A stretch of DNA of 64,000 nt from Massilia eburnea (GTDB lineage: Bacteria > Pseudomonadota > Gammaproteobacteria > Burkholderiales > Burkholderiaceae_D): the NCBI RefSeq assembly GCF_009720745.1, contig NZ_WNKX01000004.1, positions 1 to 64,000 of the forward strand, written 5' to 3'. Positions within the stretch are counted from its first letter, which is position 1. The number at the start of each line of letters is the position of its first letter. Below the pieces are notes generated by a model. It was not told the origin of the DNA. It searched no databases and worked only from the letters and a program-made list of their open reading frames with translations. Shown here piece by piece: positions 7,300 through 15,728 of the stretch. The translations under genes were made by a program, and so were the position numbers.

Positions 7300-7330
7300 T
7301 CATTAACGAACTAATCAAAGGAGAAATGCC

Positions 7331-8080
7331 ATGACCAAGACCATCAAATCCGCCCTGATCGCTGCCTCCCTGCTGGCAGGCGCCGCCCAAGTCCATGCCG
7401 CCGAGGACACCACCGTCGTGCTGGTACACGGCGCCTTCGCTGACGGTTCGGGCTGGAACAAGGTAATTCCGCTGCTGCAAAAGCAGGGCCTGAAAGTGGT
7501 AGCGGTGCAGAACCCGCTGACGTCCCTGGCCGACGATGTGGCCTTCACCCAGCGTGTGATCGATGCGCAAAGCGGCAAGGTGGTCCTGGTGGGGCACTCC
7601 TGGGGCGGCGCCGTGATCACCCAAGCCGGCGCCAGCGACAAGGTGAAATCGCTGGTCTACGTTGCAGCCTTCGCGCCGTCGGAAGGCGAGACGATCGGTG
7701 AATTGGGCAAGGATTTCCCCCTGCCTCCTGGCATCGCGACACTGAAGCCTGACAATAACGGCTTTATCTATCTCTCGGCCGAATCGATGGCGGTCAACTT
7801 CGCGCCGGACCTGAGCAAGGCCGAACAAAGCCTGATGACCGTGACCCAGGGCCCGATCAAAGCCAGCGCCTTCGGCGACAAGGTGGACGTGGCGGCATGG
7901 AAGAACAAGCCAAGCTACTACATCGTCGCGTCCAAGGACCGCATGATTGATCCTGGCCTGCAGAAGACCTTCGCCGCCAAGATCCACGCCACCACCACGA
8001 CGGTAGCCAGCAGCCACGTGCCGATGGCGTCGCAGCCGGAAGCTGTGGCGAAAGTGATCCTGGAAGCGGCCAAGCGCTGA
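7331..8080 (+). CDS. Exported alpha/beta hydrolase
   Basis: Protein of 249 residues. A Sec signal peptide (MTKTIKSALIAASLLAGAAQ, cleavage likely after VHA) is followed by an alpha/beta hydrolase domain. The oxyanion segment is VLVHGAFADGSGW and the nucleophile elbow is VGHSWGG (Ser near 89). D199 in SKDRMID and the His in SSHVPM complete a plausible triad. Relatives include esterases and haloperoxidase-like hydrolases, so the substrate is open. GGAG precedes the start. The gene is followed after 34 bases by an OhrR-like regulator, so it may respond to peroxides or similar stress. Confidence 0.85.
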   Translation: MTKTIKSALIAASLLAGAAQVHAAEDTTVVLVHGAFADGSGWNKVIPLLQKQGLKVVAVQNPLTSLADDVAFTQRVIDAQSGKVVLVGHSWGGAVITQAGASDKVKSLVYVAAFAPSEGETIGELGKDFPLPPGIATLKPDNNGFIYLSAESMAVNFAPDLSKAEQSLMTVTQGPIKASAFGDKVDVAAWKNKPSYYIVASKDRMIDPGLQKTFAAKIHATTTTVASSHVPMASQPEAVAKVILEAAKR

Positions 8081-8114
8081 TTGGTCGTGAGGGGGCTATG
8101 CTAAAGTACGCGCC

Positions 8115-8546
8115 ATGGAAAAACGCACGCCCCCTACGCTGGACCAGCACCTCTGCTTCAAGCTGTATTCGACATCGCTGAAGATGACGCAGCTGTACAA
8201 GCCTATCCTCGCGCCCCTCAACCTGACCTATCCGCAGTACCTGGTGATGGTCGTGCTGTGGGAAGAGGAGGGGCTGGGCATCAAAGGCCTGGCTGAGCGC
8301 CTGCAGCAGGATCCGGGTTCGATCACGCCCCTGGTCAAGCGGCTGGAAGCGGAGGGCTACCTGGTGCGCGACCGCGATCCCAACGACGAGCGGAACCGCG
8401 TGCTGACCCTGACCGACAAGGGCCGCAAATTGCGCGCCGAGGGCTGGAAGGTGAGCCAGCAGATTGCCGAAGCCTGCGCCATCACGGCCGGCGACGTCGA
8501 GCGGCTGGCGGCGGGACTGGACAAGTTGAGCCGCAACCTCAGTTAA
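8115..8546 (+). CDS. MarR-family regulator, OhrR-like
   Basis: Protein of 143 residues with the winged helix-turn-helix of the MarR family (GIKGLAERLQQDPGSITPLV then KRLEAEGYLVRDRDPNDER). The N-terminal segment LDQHLCFKLYSTSLKM carries cysteine C14 at the position of the peroxide-sensing cysteine of OhrR, and TYPQYLVMVVLWE is also typical of that subfamily. OhrR represses until its cysteine is oxidised by organic hydroperoxides. Here the partner is an exported hydrolase rather than Ohr. The 3' end overlaps the convergent M14 peptidase gene by eight bases. Confidence 0.85.
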   Translation: MEKRTPPTLDQHLCFKLYSTSLKMTQLYKPILAPLNLTYPQYLVMVVLWEEEGLGIKGLAERLQQDPGSITPLVKRLEAEGYLVRDRDPNDERNRVLTLTDKGRKLRAEGWKVSQQIAEACAITAGDVERLAAGLDKLSRNLS

Positions 8547-9432
8547 GGTTGGTGCGTATCCATTCCAGCATATCGAGCCAGATGCGCTGGATTTCCGCGT
8601 CCGACGGCATGGCCTGGGCGTGCGGCAGTTCGATGGTGATCACCGGCACCTGCTTGTGCTGGCCGCTGTAGTTGCCCAGCGAGCCTGGGTAGACCCCCAC
8701 TTTCCGATAATTCAAACGGCCGAATTTGCGCGGTGGTTCGGCATCGCCGTCGAAATCGAGTACGCCGAAGGGCGCATGCACGGAGACGACCAGGTCGGGG
8801 TGGAAGTTCTCGATGGTTTGATGTACCCAGCGGCTTTCGGGTTCCGACAACGGACTCTTGCCGGGGAAGCGGCGCGGGTCGCTGCGCGTGACCTTGGCCC
8901 AGTAGCGCGGGGCTTCACGCTGCCAGTCGGGTGTGGGGAAATTGCGGTTCAGGTCCACGCCGTGGGCGTTGACGCGCTGGGGTTTGGCGGCCAGCAGGCC
9001 GTCGGGATTCAGCAGCGGGACGACTTTCCAGTTCAGGCCTTGGGCGGCGGGCGTGTCGATTGTTTGCAGCCAGCGGAAGACCAGGGCCGAGGCGGTGAGT
9101 TCGTCGCCATGGATGCCGCCCAGTAGCAGCACACGCGGCGCCGTACTGCCTGCGCTGGCGCCGATGTCGCGTTCCAGGATGGGGAATCCGTTATTCGATT
9201 TGGCGCCGCTTGGCACCACCGCGCTTTGGCGGCAGGTGGAAGCTGAGACGGTCGGCAGGCGGGCGGAGATCCTGTCGCACCAGGGGGCGGCGGCCGCGCT
9301 GCTTGCCGCCGGCAATGGCCGGGATGGTGCGACGCTGGCATTGGCGGCGCAGGCTGTGCCGGCGGCGAGCAGCCACGCGCCCAGGCCGGCGCGTACCTGG
9401 CACAGGCTTATGCGAACACTTTCTTCAGCCAT
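8539..9432 (-). CDS. M14 zinc carboxypeptidase, MpaA-like
   Basis: Protein of 297 residues. Zinc ligands are seen in GGIHGDELTAS (HxxE) and in VVSVHAPFGVLDFDG (His), and the catalytic Glu in VITIELPHAQ. The DLNRNFP and NPDG segments are typical of the M14 branch that includes MpaA, which cleaves murein tripeptides, and succinylglutamate desuccinylase-like enzymes. The first 30 residues (AGLGAWLLAAGTACAANA) look like a signal peptide, so a periplasmic peptidoglycan-recycling role is plausible. The ATG at 9432 overlaps the esterase gene by 25 bases. The longer open frame upstream is arginine-rich antisense and was rejected. Confidence 0.78.
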   Translation of the reverse strand: MAEESVRISLCQVRAGLGAWLLAAGTACAANASVAPSRPLPAASSAAAAPWCDRISARLPTVSASTCRQSAVVPSGAKSNNGFPILERDIGASAGSTAPRVLLLGGIHGDELTASALVFRWLQTIDTPAAQGLNWKVVPLLNPDGLLAAKPQRVNAHGVDLNRNFPTPDWQREAPRYWAKVTRSDPRRFPGKSPLSEPESRWVHQTIENFHPDLVVSVHAPFGVLDFDGDAEPPRKFGRLNYRKVGVYPGSLGNYSGQHKQVPVITIELPHAQAMPSDAEIQRIWLDMLEWIRTNLN

Positions 9433-10079
9433 GCCGAAATGTCCCGCACTTCTTCGGCGCAAACCGAGTGCTGCATCGGGTAGTCGTGCCATTCGATCTG
9501 GTAGCCCAGTTGCTGGAGCAGGTCGCGCGAGGCAATGGCGCGGCTGATATCGATCACGGGGTCCATCTTGCCGTGCACCATGAACAGCGGGGTGTCCTGG
9601 TTGGCGGCGTGGCGCTCGGCGGCGACCTTGTCGGCCAGCGGCAGGTAGCCGGAAAGGCACATCAGGCCCGCCAGTTTTTGCGGGAAGCGCAGGCCGGTCT
9701 GCAGCGTCATGGCGCAGCCCTGCGAGAAACCGCCCAGCACGATGCGCTTGGCGGGGACGCCGCGCGCGATCTCGCGCTCGATCAGGGCGTCGACCAGGAT
9801 CTGCGATTCACGCAGGCCTTTTTCGTCTTCGCGGCGCTCGCTCGGTTCGATGCTGATGATGTCGTACCACGAGCGCATGACATAGCCGCCGTTGAGGGTC
9901 ACCGGCATGGTGTTCGCATGCGGGAAGATGAAGCGGATGCCCGGCAGGCCGCGCAGGTCCAGCTCATTGACGATAGGCGCCCAGCCTTCGCCGCTGTCGC
10001 CCAGGCCGTGCATCCAGATTACGGAATATTCTGGATTGGGGGCGGTGTCGATGACGATGGAGTCCAGCAGGTGGGTCAT
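9408..10079 (-). CDS. Carboxylesterase / phospholipase family hydrolase
   Basis: Protein of 223 residues of the small cytosolic carboxylesterase family. It has HGLGDSGEGW near the N-terminus, the nucleophile in GGFSQGCAMTLQ, the acid in VHGKMDPV and the His in YPMQHSVC. These enzymes hydrolyse short acyl esters and some relatives act as acyl-protein thioesterases. No signal peptide is present. The start ATG overlaps the upstream mog-type stop by four bases, showing translational coupling within the four-gene operon. Confidence 0.88.
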   Translation of the reverse strand: MTHLLDSIVIDTAPNPEYSVIWMHGLGDSGEGWAPIVNELDLRGLPGIRFIFPHANTMPVTLNGGYVMRSWYDIISIEPSERREDEKGLRESQILVDALIEREIARGVPAKRIVLGGFSQGCAMTLQTGLRFPQKLAGLMCLSGYLPLADKVAAERHAANQDTPLFMVHGKMDPVIDISRAIASRDLLQQLGYQIEWHDYPMQHSVCAEEVRDISAWLKKVFA

Positions 10080-10684
10080 GCGTTGTCCTTCTTGCGGATG
10101 GCGGATTTGGGGCGGAATGCCTTGCACACCGCGTCATTGGTTTCGGCGTAAGGGCCGCCGATCAGGTCGATGCAGTAGGGGACGGCTGCAAAGACGCCGC
10201 CGACGATCTGCTTGCCGTCGGCATCCTTCAAGCCTTCCAGGGTTTCCTTGATGGCTTTGGGCTGGCCAGGCAGGTTGATCACCAGGGCAGCATGGCCGGC
10301 GGTTTCGCGGATCACCGCGACCTGGCGCGACAGGATGGCGGTCGGCACGAAGGCCAGGCTGACCTGGCGCATCTGCTCGCCGAAGCCCGGCATTTCCTTG
10401 GTGGCGATGGCGAGCGTGGCTTCCGGGGTCACGTCGCGGCGTGCGGGGCCGGTGCCGCCGGTGGTCAGCACCAGGTGGCAGTGCACGTTGTCGACCAGGT
10501 CCACCAGGGTGGACTCGATCTGCGGACGCTCGTCGGGAATCAGGCGGGTCTCGAAGCGCAGCGGCGTGGTCAGCGCGCTGCGCAGCCACTCTTCCAGGGC
10601 GGGGATGCCCTGGTCCTGGTACACGCCGCCGCTGGCGCGGTCGGAAATGGATACCAGGCCAACGACGAGGGTTTCGTCACTCAT
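10076..10684 (-). CDS. mog: Molybdopterin adenylyltransferase (MogA/MoaB type)
   Basis: Protein of 202 residues. The MoCF-domain signature VLTTGGTGPARRDVTPEA is complete. This family activates molybdopterin by adenylylation before molybdate insertion in cofactor synthesis. The family is usually about 190 residues, which fits the start at MSDETLVVG. The start overlaps the end of darP by eight bases and the stop overlaps the esterase gene, so it sits inside one operon. No other molybdenum cofactor gene is present in the window. Confidence 0.88.
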   Translation of the reverse strand: MSDETLVVGLVSISDRASGGVYQDQGIPALEEWLRSALTTPLRFETRLIPDERPQIESTLVDLVDNVHCHLVLTTGGTGPARRDVTPEATLAIATKEMPGFGEQMRQVSLAFVPTAILSRQVAVIRETAGHAALVINLPGQPKAIKETLEGLKDADGKQIVGGVFAAVPYCIDLIGGPYAETNDAVCKAFRPKSAIRKKDNA

Positions 10685-11285
10685 GGTCTTCGTCGTCCGG
10701 GGCGTCGACGTCGACATCCGGGCCTGGCGAAGGCTCAGCGGAAGGCGCCTTCTGCAGGTCTTTCAGGATCTGGAAGATCTCGCGGTAAGCCTTCGGCGGC
10801 TTGTTCTCGGCCTGCTCCTTGCGCGCGTTGCGGATCAGGGTGCGCAGGTGCTGCACGTCCAGGTGCGGCGCTTCTTCCAGCAGCACGGTCAGGGCCTTGT
10901 CGTCGGCCAGCAGTTTGTCGCGGCGGCGTTCCAGCGCGTGCAGGGCGGCGGTATCGGCCTTGGAGGCGCCTTTCCAGCCCTCGATGGTGCGCTTGATGAT
11001 CGCCACTTCTTCTTCCGACAGGGTACGCATCTTCTTGCCGATGAATTGCATCTGGCGGCGGCGGCCTTCGTGATTGTTGATATTCTGGCATTCCAGAATG
11101 GCATCGCGCACATCTTCCGGCATCGGCACGCGCTTGACGCGGTCGCGCGGCGCTTCCACCAGTTCTTTACCCAGCGCCTGCAGGGCGTCGGACTGGCGTT
11201 TCATCTCGGTTTTGGAAGGGCGTTCGTATTCTTGTTCGAACTCGCTGGACTGGAAACCAACAGAGCCACGGTTTGGATTAGGCAT
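10677..11285 (-). CDS. darP: Ribosome-associated protein DarP/YjgA (DUF615)
   Basis: Protein of 202 residues, mostly charged helices, with the DUF615 features KRQSDALQALGKELVE, then the INNHEGRRRQMQFIGKKMR segment. Family members bind the 50S precursor and help its late assembly in the cytoplasm. A tail of Pro/Asp/Glu residues follows the conserved core. First gene of the minus-strand operon and divergent from pmbA, the same arrangement seen in many proteobacteria. The start MPNPNRG was chosen over an upstream ATG because the extra residues are not family-like. Confidence 0.9.
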   Translation of the reverse strand: MPNPNRGSVGFQSSEFEQEYERPSKTEMKRQSDALQALGKELVEAPRDRVKRVPMPEDVRDAILECQNINNHEGRRRQMQFIGKKMRTLSEEEVAIIKRTIEGWKGASKADTAALHALERRRDKLLADDKALTVLLEEAPHLDVQHLRTLIRNARKEQAENKPPKAYREIFQILKDLQKAPSAEPSPGPDVDVDAPDDEDHE

Positions 11286-11380
11286 GATAGAGGGGTAGGG
11301 GGAAGACACACCCTACCTGTAAAAACAGTAAACGGCTGCTATGATAACTGTTTTAATGCCAAGCCCCCCAAAAAGACCCC

Positions 11381-12733
11381 ATGAGCGAATCCGCCTTCTC
11401 CTATTCCCAGGACCAGTTGAAACAGCTGGCACGCGACGTTTTGAAATACGCGCGCGAGCAGGGAGGGACCGATGCCGCTGTTGAAATCAGCGAAGGCAGC
11501 GGACTTTCGGTGTCGGTCCGCAAGAGCAAGATCGAGACGATCGAGCAAAACCGCGACAAGGGCATTGGCGTCACGGTCTTCATCGGCAAGAAGCGCGGCA
11601 ATGCCAGCACTTCCGATTTTTCCGCCGCTTCGCTGAAGGCGACGGTGGAAGCAGCCTACAACATCGCCCGCTTCACGGCGGAAGACGATTGCGCCGGCCT
11701 TGCTGAAGAAGAGCTGCTGGAAAAGAACCCGCAGGACCTGAAACTGTTCTACCCATGGGCGATCTCCACCGAGGAGGCCGTGGCCCTGGCGCAGCGCGCC
11801 GAAGCGGCCGCCTTCGCGGTCGACCCGCGCGTGACCAATAGCGAAGGCGCCGGCGTGCACGTGCAGCAGTCGCATTTCGTGTCGGCCAACTCGCGCGGCT
11901 TCATCGGCGGTTATCCCTATTCGCGCCACACCCTGTCGGTGACCCCGATTGCCGGCAAGGGCGCCAAGATGCAGCGCGACGACTGGTACACCTCGGTGCG
12001 CGACCCGAAAAAAATGGCCAGCGCGGAAGCCGTCGGCCGCTACGCCGCGGAACGCTCGCTGGCCCGCCTGAACGCGCGCAAGCTGGCCACCCGCACCTGC
12101 CCAGTGCTGTTCGAAGCGCCGCTGGCCGCCGGCCTGCTGGGTGCCTTCGTGCAGGCGACGTCGGGCGGTGCGCTGTACCGCAAGTCTTCCTTCCTGGTCG
12201 ACTCGCTGGGGAAGGAAATCTTCCCCTCCCATATCCAGGTGAAGGAAGACCCGCACGTCGTGGGCGCCATCGGTTCTGCCCCGTTCGACGAGGAAGGCGT
12301 GCGCACCCACAAGCGCGACGTGATCCTGAACGGGGTACTGCAAGGCTATTTCCTGTCGACTTACTCGGCGCGCAAGCTGGGCATGAAGACCACCGGCAAC
12401 GCCGGCGGCTCGCACAACCTGACCATCACATCGTCGCTCACCAAAAAAGGCGACGACTTTGCCGGCATGCTGCGCAAGATGGGCACCGGCTTGCTGGTGA
12501 CCGAGTTGATGGGCCAGGGCACCAACTATGTAACCGGCGATTACAGCCGCGGCGCTTCCGGTTACTGGGTGGAGAATGGCGTGATCCAGTACCCGGTGGA
12601 AGAGATCACCATCGCCGGCAATATGAAAGATATGTTCAAGGATATCGTCGGCATCGGCACCGACACCTTGGTGCGCGGCACCAAGAATACCGGCTCGATC
12701 CTCATTGAAAAGATGGTGGTTGCCGGAAACTAA
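11381..12733 (+). CDS. pmbA: Metalloprotease PmbA/TldE
   Basis: Protein of 450 residues, normal length for TldE/PmbA. It has the N-terminal segment VSVRKSKIETIEQNRDKGIG and the C-terminal block GGSHNLTI...LLVTELMGQGTNYVTGDYS. TldD and TldE form a cytoplasmic protease that processes peptide antibiotics and antitoxins, with the metal site in TldD. The partner tldD is not in the window. Divergent from darP across about 95 bases. A TRAP-binding protein follows after 47 bases. Confidence 0.93.
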   Translation: MSESAFSYSQDQLKQLARDVLKYAREQGGTDAAVEISEGSGLSVSVRKSKIETIEQNRDKGIGVTVFIGKKRGNASTSDFSAASLKATVEAAYNIARFTAEDDCAGLAEEELLEKNPQDLKLFYPWAISTEEAVALAQRAEAAAFAVDPRVTNSEGAGVHVQQSHFVSANSRGFIGGYPYSRHTLSVTPIAGKGAKMQRDDWYTSVRDPKKMASAEAVGRYAAERSLARLNARKLATRTCPVLFEAPLAAGLLGAFVQATSGGALYRKSSFLVDSLGKEIFPSHIQVKEDPHVVGAIGSAPFDEEGVRTHKRDVILNGVLQGYFLSTYSARKLGMKTTGNAGGSHNLTITSSLTKKGDDFAGMLRKMGTGLLVTELMGQGTNYVTGDYSRGASGYWVENGVIQYPVEEITIAGNMKDMFKDIVGIGTDTLVRGTKNTGSILIEKMVVAGN

Positions 12734-12780
12734 ATATTTCCATACACTGTTTCCAAACAACCCCTAAGGAGACAGTACGT

Positions 12781-13872
12781 ATGGAACGTCGTTCCTTTAT
12801 CAAAAAGGCGGCAGCCGGTGCCGGCGCAGGAGTTATCGCCGCACCAGCCATCGCTGCCGAACTGCCCGCCATTAACTGGCGCCTGGCATCCAGCTTCCCC
12901 AAATCCCTCGACACCATTTACGGTGCGGCCGATACGTTCACCAAACGCGTACACCAGCTGACGGGCGGTAAGTTCAACATCCGCGTGTTCGCGGCCGGCG
13001 AAGTGGTGCCTGGCCTGGGCGTGCTCGACGCGGTGCAATCGGGTACCGTGGAATGCGGCCATAGCGCTTCGTACTACTACTACGGCAAGGACGCGACGTT
13101 CTCCTTCGACTGCGCGGTGCCGTTCGGCTTGACCTCGCGCCAGCAGACCGCCTGGTACGACCAGGGCGGCGGCAAGGAGCTGCTGCGTTCCTTCTTCAAG
13201 GACTACGGCATCATCAACTTCATCGCCGGCAACTCGGGCACCCAGATGGGCGGCTGGTTCCGCAAGGAAGTGAAAACCGTGGCCGACCTGAAAGGCACCA
13301 AGATGCGTATCGCCGGCCTGGCCGGCAAGGTGATGGAGCGCCTCGGCGCGGTGCCGCAGCAGCTGGCCGGCGGCGACATCTACCCGGCGCTGGAAAAAGG
13401 CACCATTGATGCGGCGGAGTGGGTCGGCCCATACGACGACGAGAAGCTGGGCTTCTATAAGATCGCGCCGTACTACTACTATCCGGGCTGGTGGGAAGCT
13501 GGTGCTTCGTTCACCCTGTACGTCAACATCAAGGAGTGGGAGAAACTGCCGAAGGAATACCAGGCCGCTCTGGAATGCGCTTCCTACGAGGCGCACGTAG
13601 TGATGCAGGCCGAGTACGACTTCAAGAACCCGACCGCGCTGGGCCGCTTGCTGAAGAACGGCGTCAAGCTGCGCAACTACTCGCCGGACATCATGGATGC
13701 GGCTTACAAGGCCACCATCGAACAGATGAACGAAGAAGCGTCCAAGAACTCCAAGTTCGCCAAGATCTACGAGCCGTGGAAGCGCTTCCGCAGTGACCAG
13801 AACCAGTGGGCCTCGATCGCCGAGTCCACCATCCAGAACTACCTGATCAAGGCTGGCCGCGGAGGCAAATAA
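12781..13872 (+). CDS. TRAP transporter substrate-binding protein, TakP-like
   Basis: Protein of 363 residues with a twin-arginine-like signal (MERRSFIKKAAAGAGAGVIA) and a DctP-type binding fold. The segment PYYYYPGWWE and the tyrosine-rich ASYYYYGKD recall TakP, which binds alpha-keto acids such as pyruvate in the periplasm. RBS AAGGAGA lies ten bases upstream. The membrane subunits expected to work with it are at 51080-53319, about 38 kb away on the other strand, or elsewhere. Substrate is inferred from family likeness only. Confidence 0.85.
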   Translation: MERRSFIKKAAAGAGAGVIAAPAIAAELPAINWRLASSFPKSLDTIYGAADTFTKRVHQLTGGKFNIRVFAAGEVVPGLGVLDAVQSGTVECGHSASYYYYGKDATFSFDCAVPFGLTSRQQTAWYDQGGGKELLRSFFKDYGIINFIAGNSGTQMGGWFRKEVKTVADLKGTKMRIAGLAGKVMERLGAVPQQLAGGDIYPALEKGTIDAAEWVGPYDDEKLGFYKIAPYYYYPGWWEAGASFTLYVNIKEWEKLPKEYQAALECASYEAHVVMQAEYDFKNPTALGRLLKNGVKLRNYSPDIMDAAYKATIEQMNEEASKNSKFAKIYEPWKRFRSDQNQWASIAESTIQNYLIKAGRGGK

Positions 13873-13995
13873 GCGGGACATGCGCCGCAGCCGCCATCCG
13901 GCGTTGCGGCGTGCAGGCGGTCGTTTAGCGTAGAGCTAAGTGGCGTACGTCAGTGCGTCCGGCGGAACGAAGTGGAGCGAGCTTGCGAGCAAATG

Positions 13996-14475
13996 TTAGG
14001 AATCTTTGAATTCGCTAATCAAGAGCACTAAGCCGTTGGAATCGCTACCAGCGAAAAGTACGTAAACATTTATTTTTTGGCCGATTGCCAACTCACGGAC
14101 CATATAAGAGATTAGCGGCTCTTGAACAGGAAGGTAGTAATCCTTACCGGCATCGCTCACCTTTAACACATGTCTGTAGAGATTTACATGTGCGGAATCC
14201 AAATTGGCGTATTTGCTAAAATTCCTGATGAATTTTGTCCTGGTTTCATCGATATCGCTGAACTCGCCCGTATAGTTTATTTCAAAATTTCGTTTCTCCA
14301 GGACGGGTAAATACAAGCTTTTGCCTTTTTCGAGATCCATTGCGACTGCATCATAATCACTCTGGATCTGAGCAAGTGGCTTAGGTGTGTAGGCGCTAAA
14401 ATTGAAATCCGCGGAAAATGCGCTAAAAGCAAATACCGTAGCAAATAGGGATGCAGCTAGTTTGAAGTGGTTCAT
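13996..14475 (-). CDS. Exported protein of unknown function
   Basis: Protein of 159 residues. The first 21 (MNHFKLAASLFATVFAFSAF) form a Sec signal peptide. The mature part is a mix of short beta-like and charged segments, with a patch YYLPVQEPLISYMV and a hydrophobic end VYVLFAGSDSNGLVLLI. No family recognised. Codon use is AT-richer than that of neighbours, as in the next two genes on the same strand, which suggests acquired DNA. The ATG at 14475 was chosen because the signal peptide starts there. Confidence 0.65.
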   Translation of the reverse strand: MNHFKLAASLFATVFAFSAFSADFNFSAYTPKPLAQIQSDYDAVAMDLEKGKSLYLPVLEKRNFEINYTGEFSDIDETRTKFIRNFSKYANLDSAHVNLYRHVLKVSDAGKDYYLPVQEPLISYMVRELAIGQKINVYVLFAGSDSNGLVLLISEFKDS

Positions 14476-14554
14476 GGTGGTCCCTAACGTTTGACGCAAT
14501 TGGCCGCGGAGGTGCGCAGCGACAAAAGGAGCCAAGGTAATCTAACCTATCGCT

Positions 14555-14995
14555 TCACTGTGCGTGAAGGTAGCTTACATGTATGTCTCCATACAGCTTC
14601 AGTGCTTTGCCCGGCATCCCGCCTTCGATTCTTGACGGACTATATGTGATCAAGAGATGAGTCGAATCGATCCATTGGATTTGGGGCCGTTCGTCTGACT
14701 GTCGCCCCATCGAGTTGGCATAGAAAATTGCCGATCGATCGTTTTCACCATGATCGGCGATTACTTCTCCTGGGTGATGAATATGAATTTCGTCGTACAA
14801 CATGCCTTGGCCGAACCCGAGGCCATTGTCGACTTCTTCCAAGGTTGCAATCCATTGATTGTCTTCAGACGGGAAATTGTTGACGTATCCAATTAATGGC
14901 TCGGCCTTGAAGGAATTTCTGATCGTATATCCTCCGCTGACGGCAATCAGCGTAACGACTGATCCTACCAGCAACAATCGGCGCCCGAACTTCAT
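14555..14995 (-). CDS. Membrane-anchored or exported protein of unknown function
   Basis: Protein of 146 residues. The N-terminus MKFGRRLLLVGSVVTLIAVS is a signal anchor or signal peptide. The rest has the look of a compact beta-rich domain (MLYDEIHIHHPGEVIADHGE, IQWIDSTHLLITYSPSRIEG). No family recognised. Same strand and base composition as the flanking orphan genes, 80 bases before the next one. Confidence 0.6.
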   Translation of the reverse strand: MKFGRRLLLVGSVVTLIAVSGGYTIRNSFKAEPLIGYVNNFPSEDNQWIATLEEVDNGLGFGQGMLYDEIHIHHPGEVIADHGENDRSAIFYANSMGRQSDERPQIQWIDSTHLLITYSPSRIEGGMPGKALKLYGDIHVSYLHAQ

Positions 14996-15082
14996 TGATA
15001 TCTTCTCTCATGTGTAGGAAAACCCCACTTAATGCCGCCCGGCGTGGCAATTGAGCAGGTCATACGCTGTCGCGGCCACCCT

Positions 15083-15631
15083 TCACCCGCAGCTATCTGC
15101 ATTCGAAAACTTGTCCGACGTTGTCCATCCCCGTTTCCCCGCTTTATTCTTGACCTGCTTCCACCAAGTCATGCGAGCATCTTTGCCATCTGCGCCGGGC
15201 ATTGCCGCGAGGCCGGTGCCGCTCGAATATACCTTGCCCCGATACCAGAAGAGGTAGGCGCCTTCTCCCAAGGGAGACAGCATGTAAATTTTGTCGCCTG
15301 CGTTAAGCGTAAGTTGTGGCTTGTTGTTGCCTTTGACATAGCCGTCTTGAACGGGCTTGTCGATCAGAACGACACCAGGTTTTTCAGTGACCACGACCCC
15401 CGTCAGGGCGCAGAACTTCTCTTGCCGGTGTAGATGAAAGATGACCGCCGATTGGTCGCTGCGGCTTTGATGCACCGGAATGTCGTCATCGGCAACCCAG
15501 TCCCGGTACTGACAGCATTCAAAGGGACAGACTCCCCAGTTCTCAAAGTTCGCTGGAGGTTGTTCCTGTGCCGCGGCAAGCGGACTGCCAAGCACAAAAG
15601 GCAGGAAGCTGATGAATGACAGGAGTTTCAC
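15083..15631 (-). CDS. Exported cysteine-containing protein of unknown function
   Basis: Protein of 182 residues with a signal peptide (MKLLSFISFLPFVLGSPLAAA). The mature start NWGVCPFECCQYRDWVADDD has three close cysteines, followed by an SH3-like pattern (SAVIFHLHRQEKFCALTGVV, then GDKIYMLSPLGEGAYLFWYR). The CPFECC-Y-R-W start is recurrent in uncharacterised exported proteins as I recall, but no function is known to me. First of three AT-richer minus-strand genes. Confidence 0.65.
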   Translation of the reverse strand: MKLLSFISFLPFVLGSPLAAAQEQPPANFENWGVCPFECCQYRDWVADDDIPVHQSRSDQSAVIFHLHRQEKFCALTGVVVTEKPGVVLIDKPVQDGYVKGNNKPQLTLNAGDKIYMLSPLGEGAYLFWYRGKVYSSGTGLAAMPGADGKDARMTWWKQVKNKAGKRGWTTSDKFSNADSCG

Positions 15632-15728
15632 GCTGAGTCCTCAATGTTGATCGTCCATTGCCGGCCGAATGCCGGTTTCCACTGAGCCGAGAATACCATC
15701 TTGCCGGGGCGAAAAAATGCTTGGATTC

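Larger units (their letters stand above)
6907..7330. other. Gene-free right flank of the CBASS island
   Basis: About 420 bases without an intact gene. It contains a possible gene remnant (6929-7012), a small hairpin CGATCC/GGATCG near 7040-7055, three tandem 20-base repeats (7136-7195), and the promoter and operator area of the next gene (7222-7299). Base composition changes from AT-richer to the chromosomal GC-rich type soon after, so the island edge probably lies here. Confidence 0.5.

Noticed and set aside
9433..9660. Longer N-terminus for the MpaA-like peptidase
   Set aside because: The extra residues are Arg/Pro-rich, antisense-like text within the esterase gene. The signal-like sequence begins at 9432.
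13886..13914. GC-rich hairpin after the TRAP binding protein as terminator
   Set aside because: The stem exists but no T-run follows, so it was not listed as a terminator.
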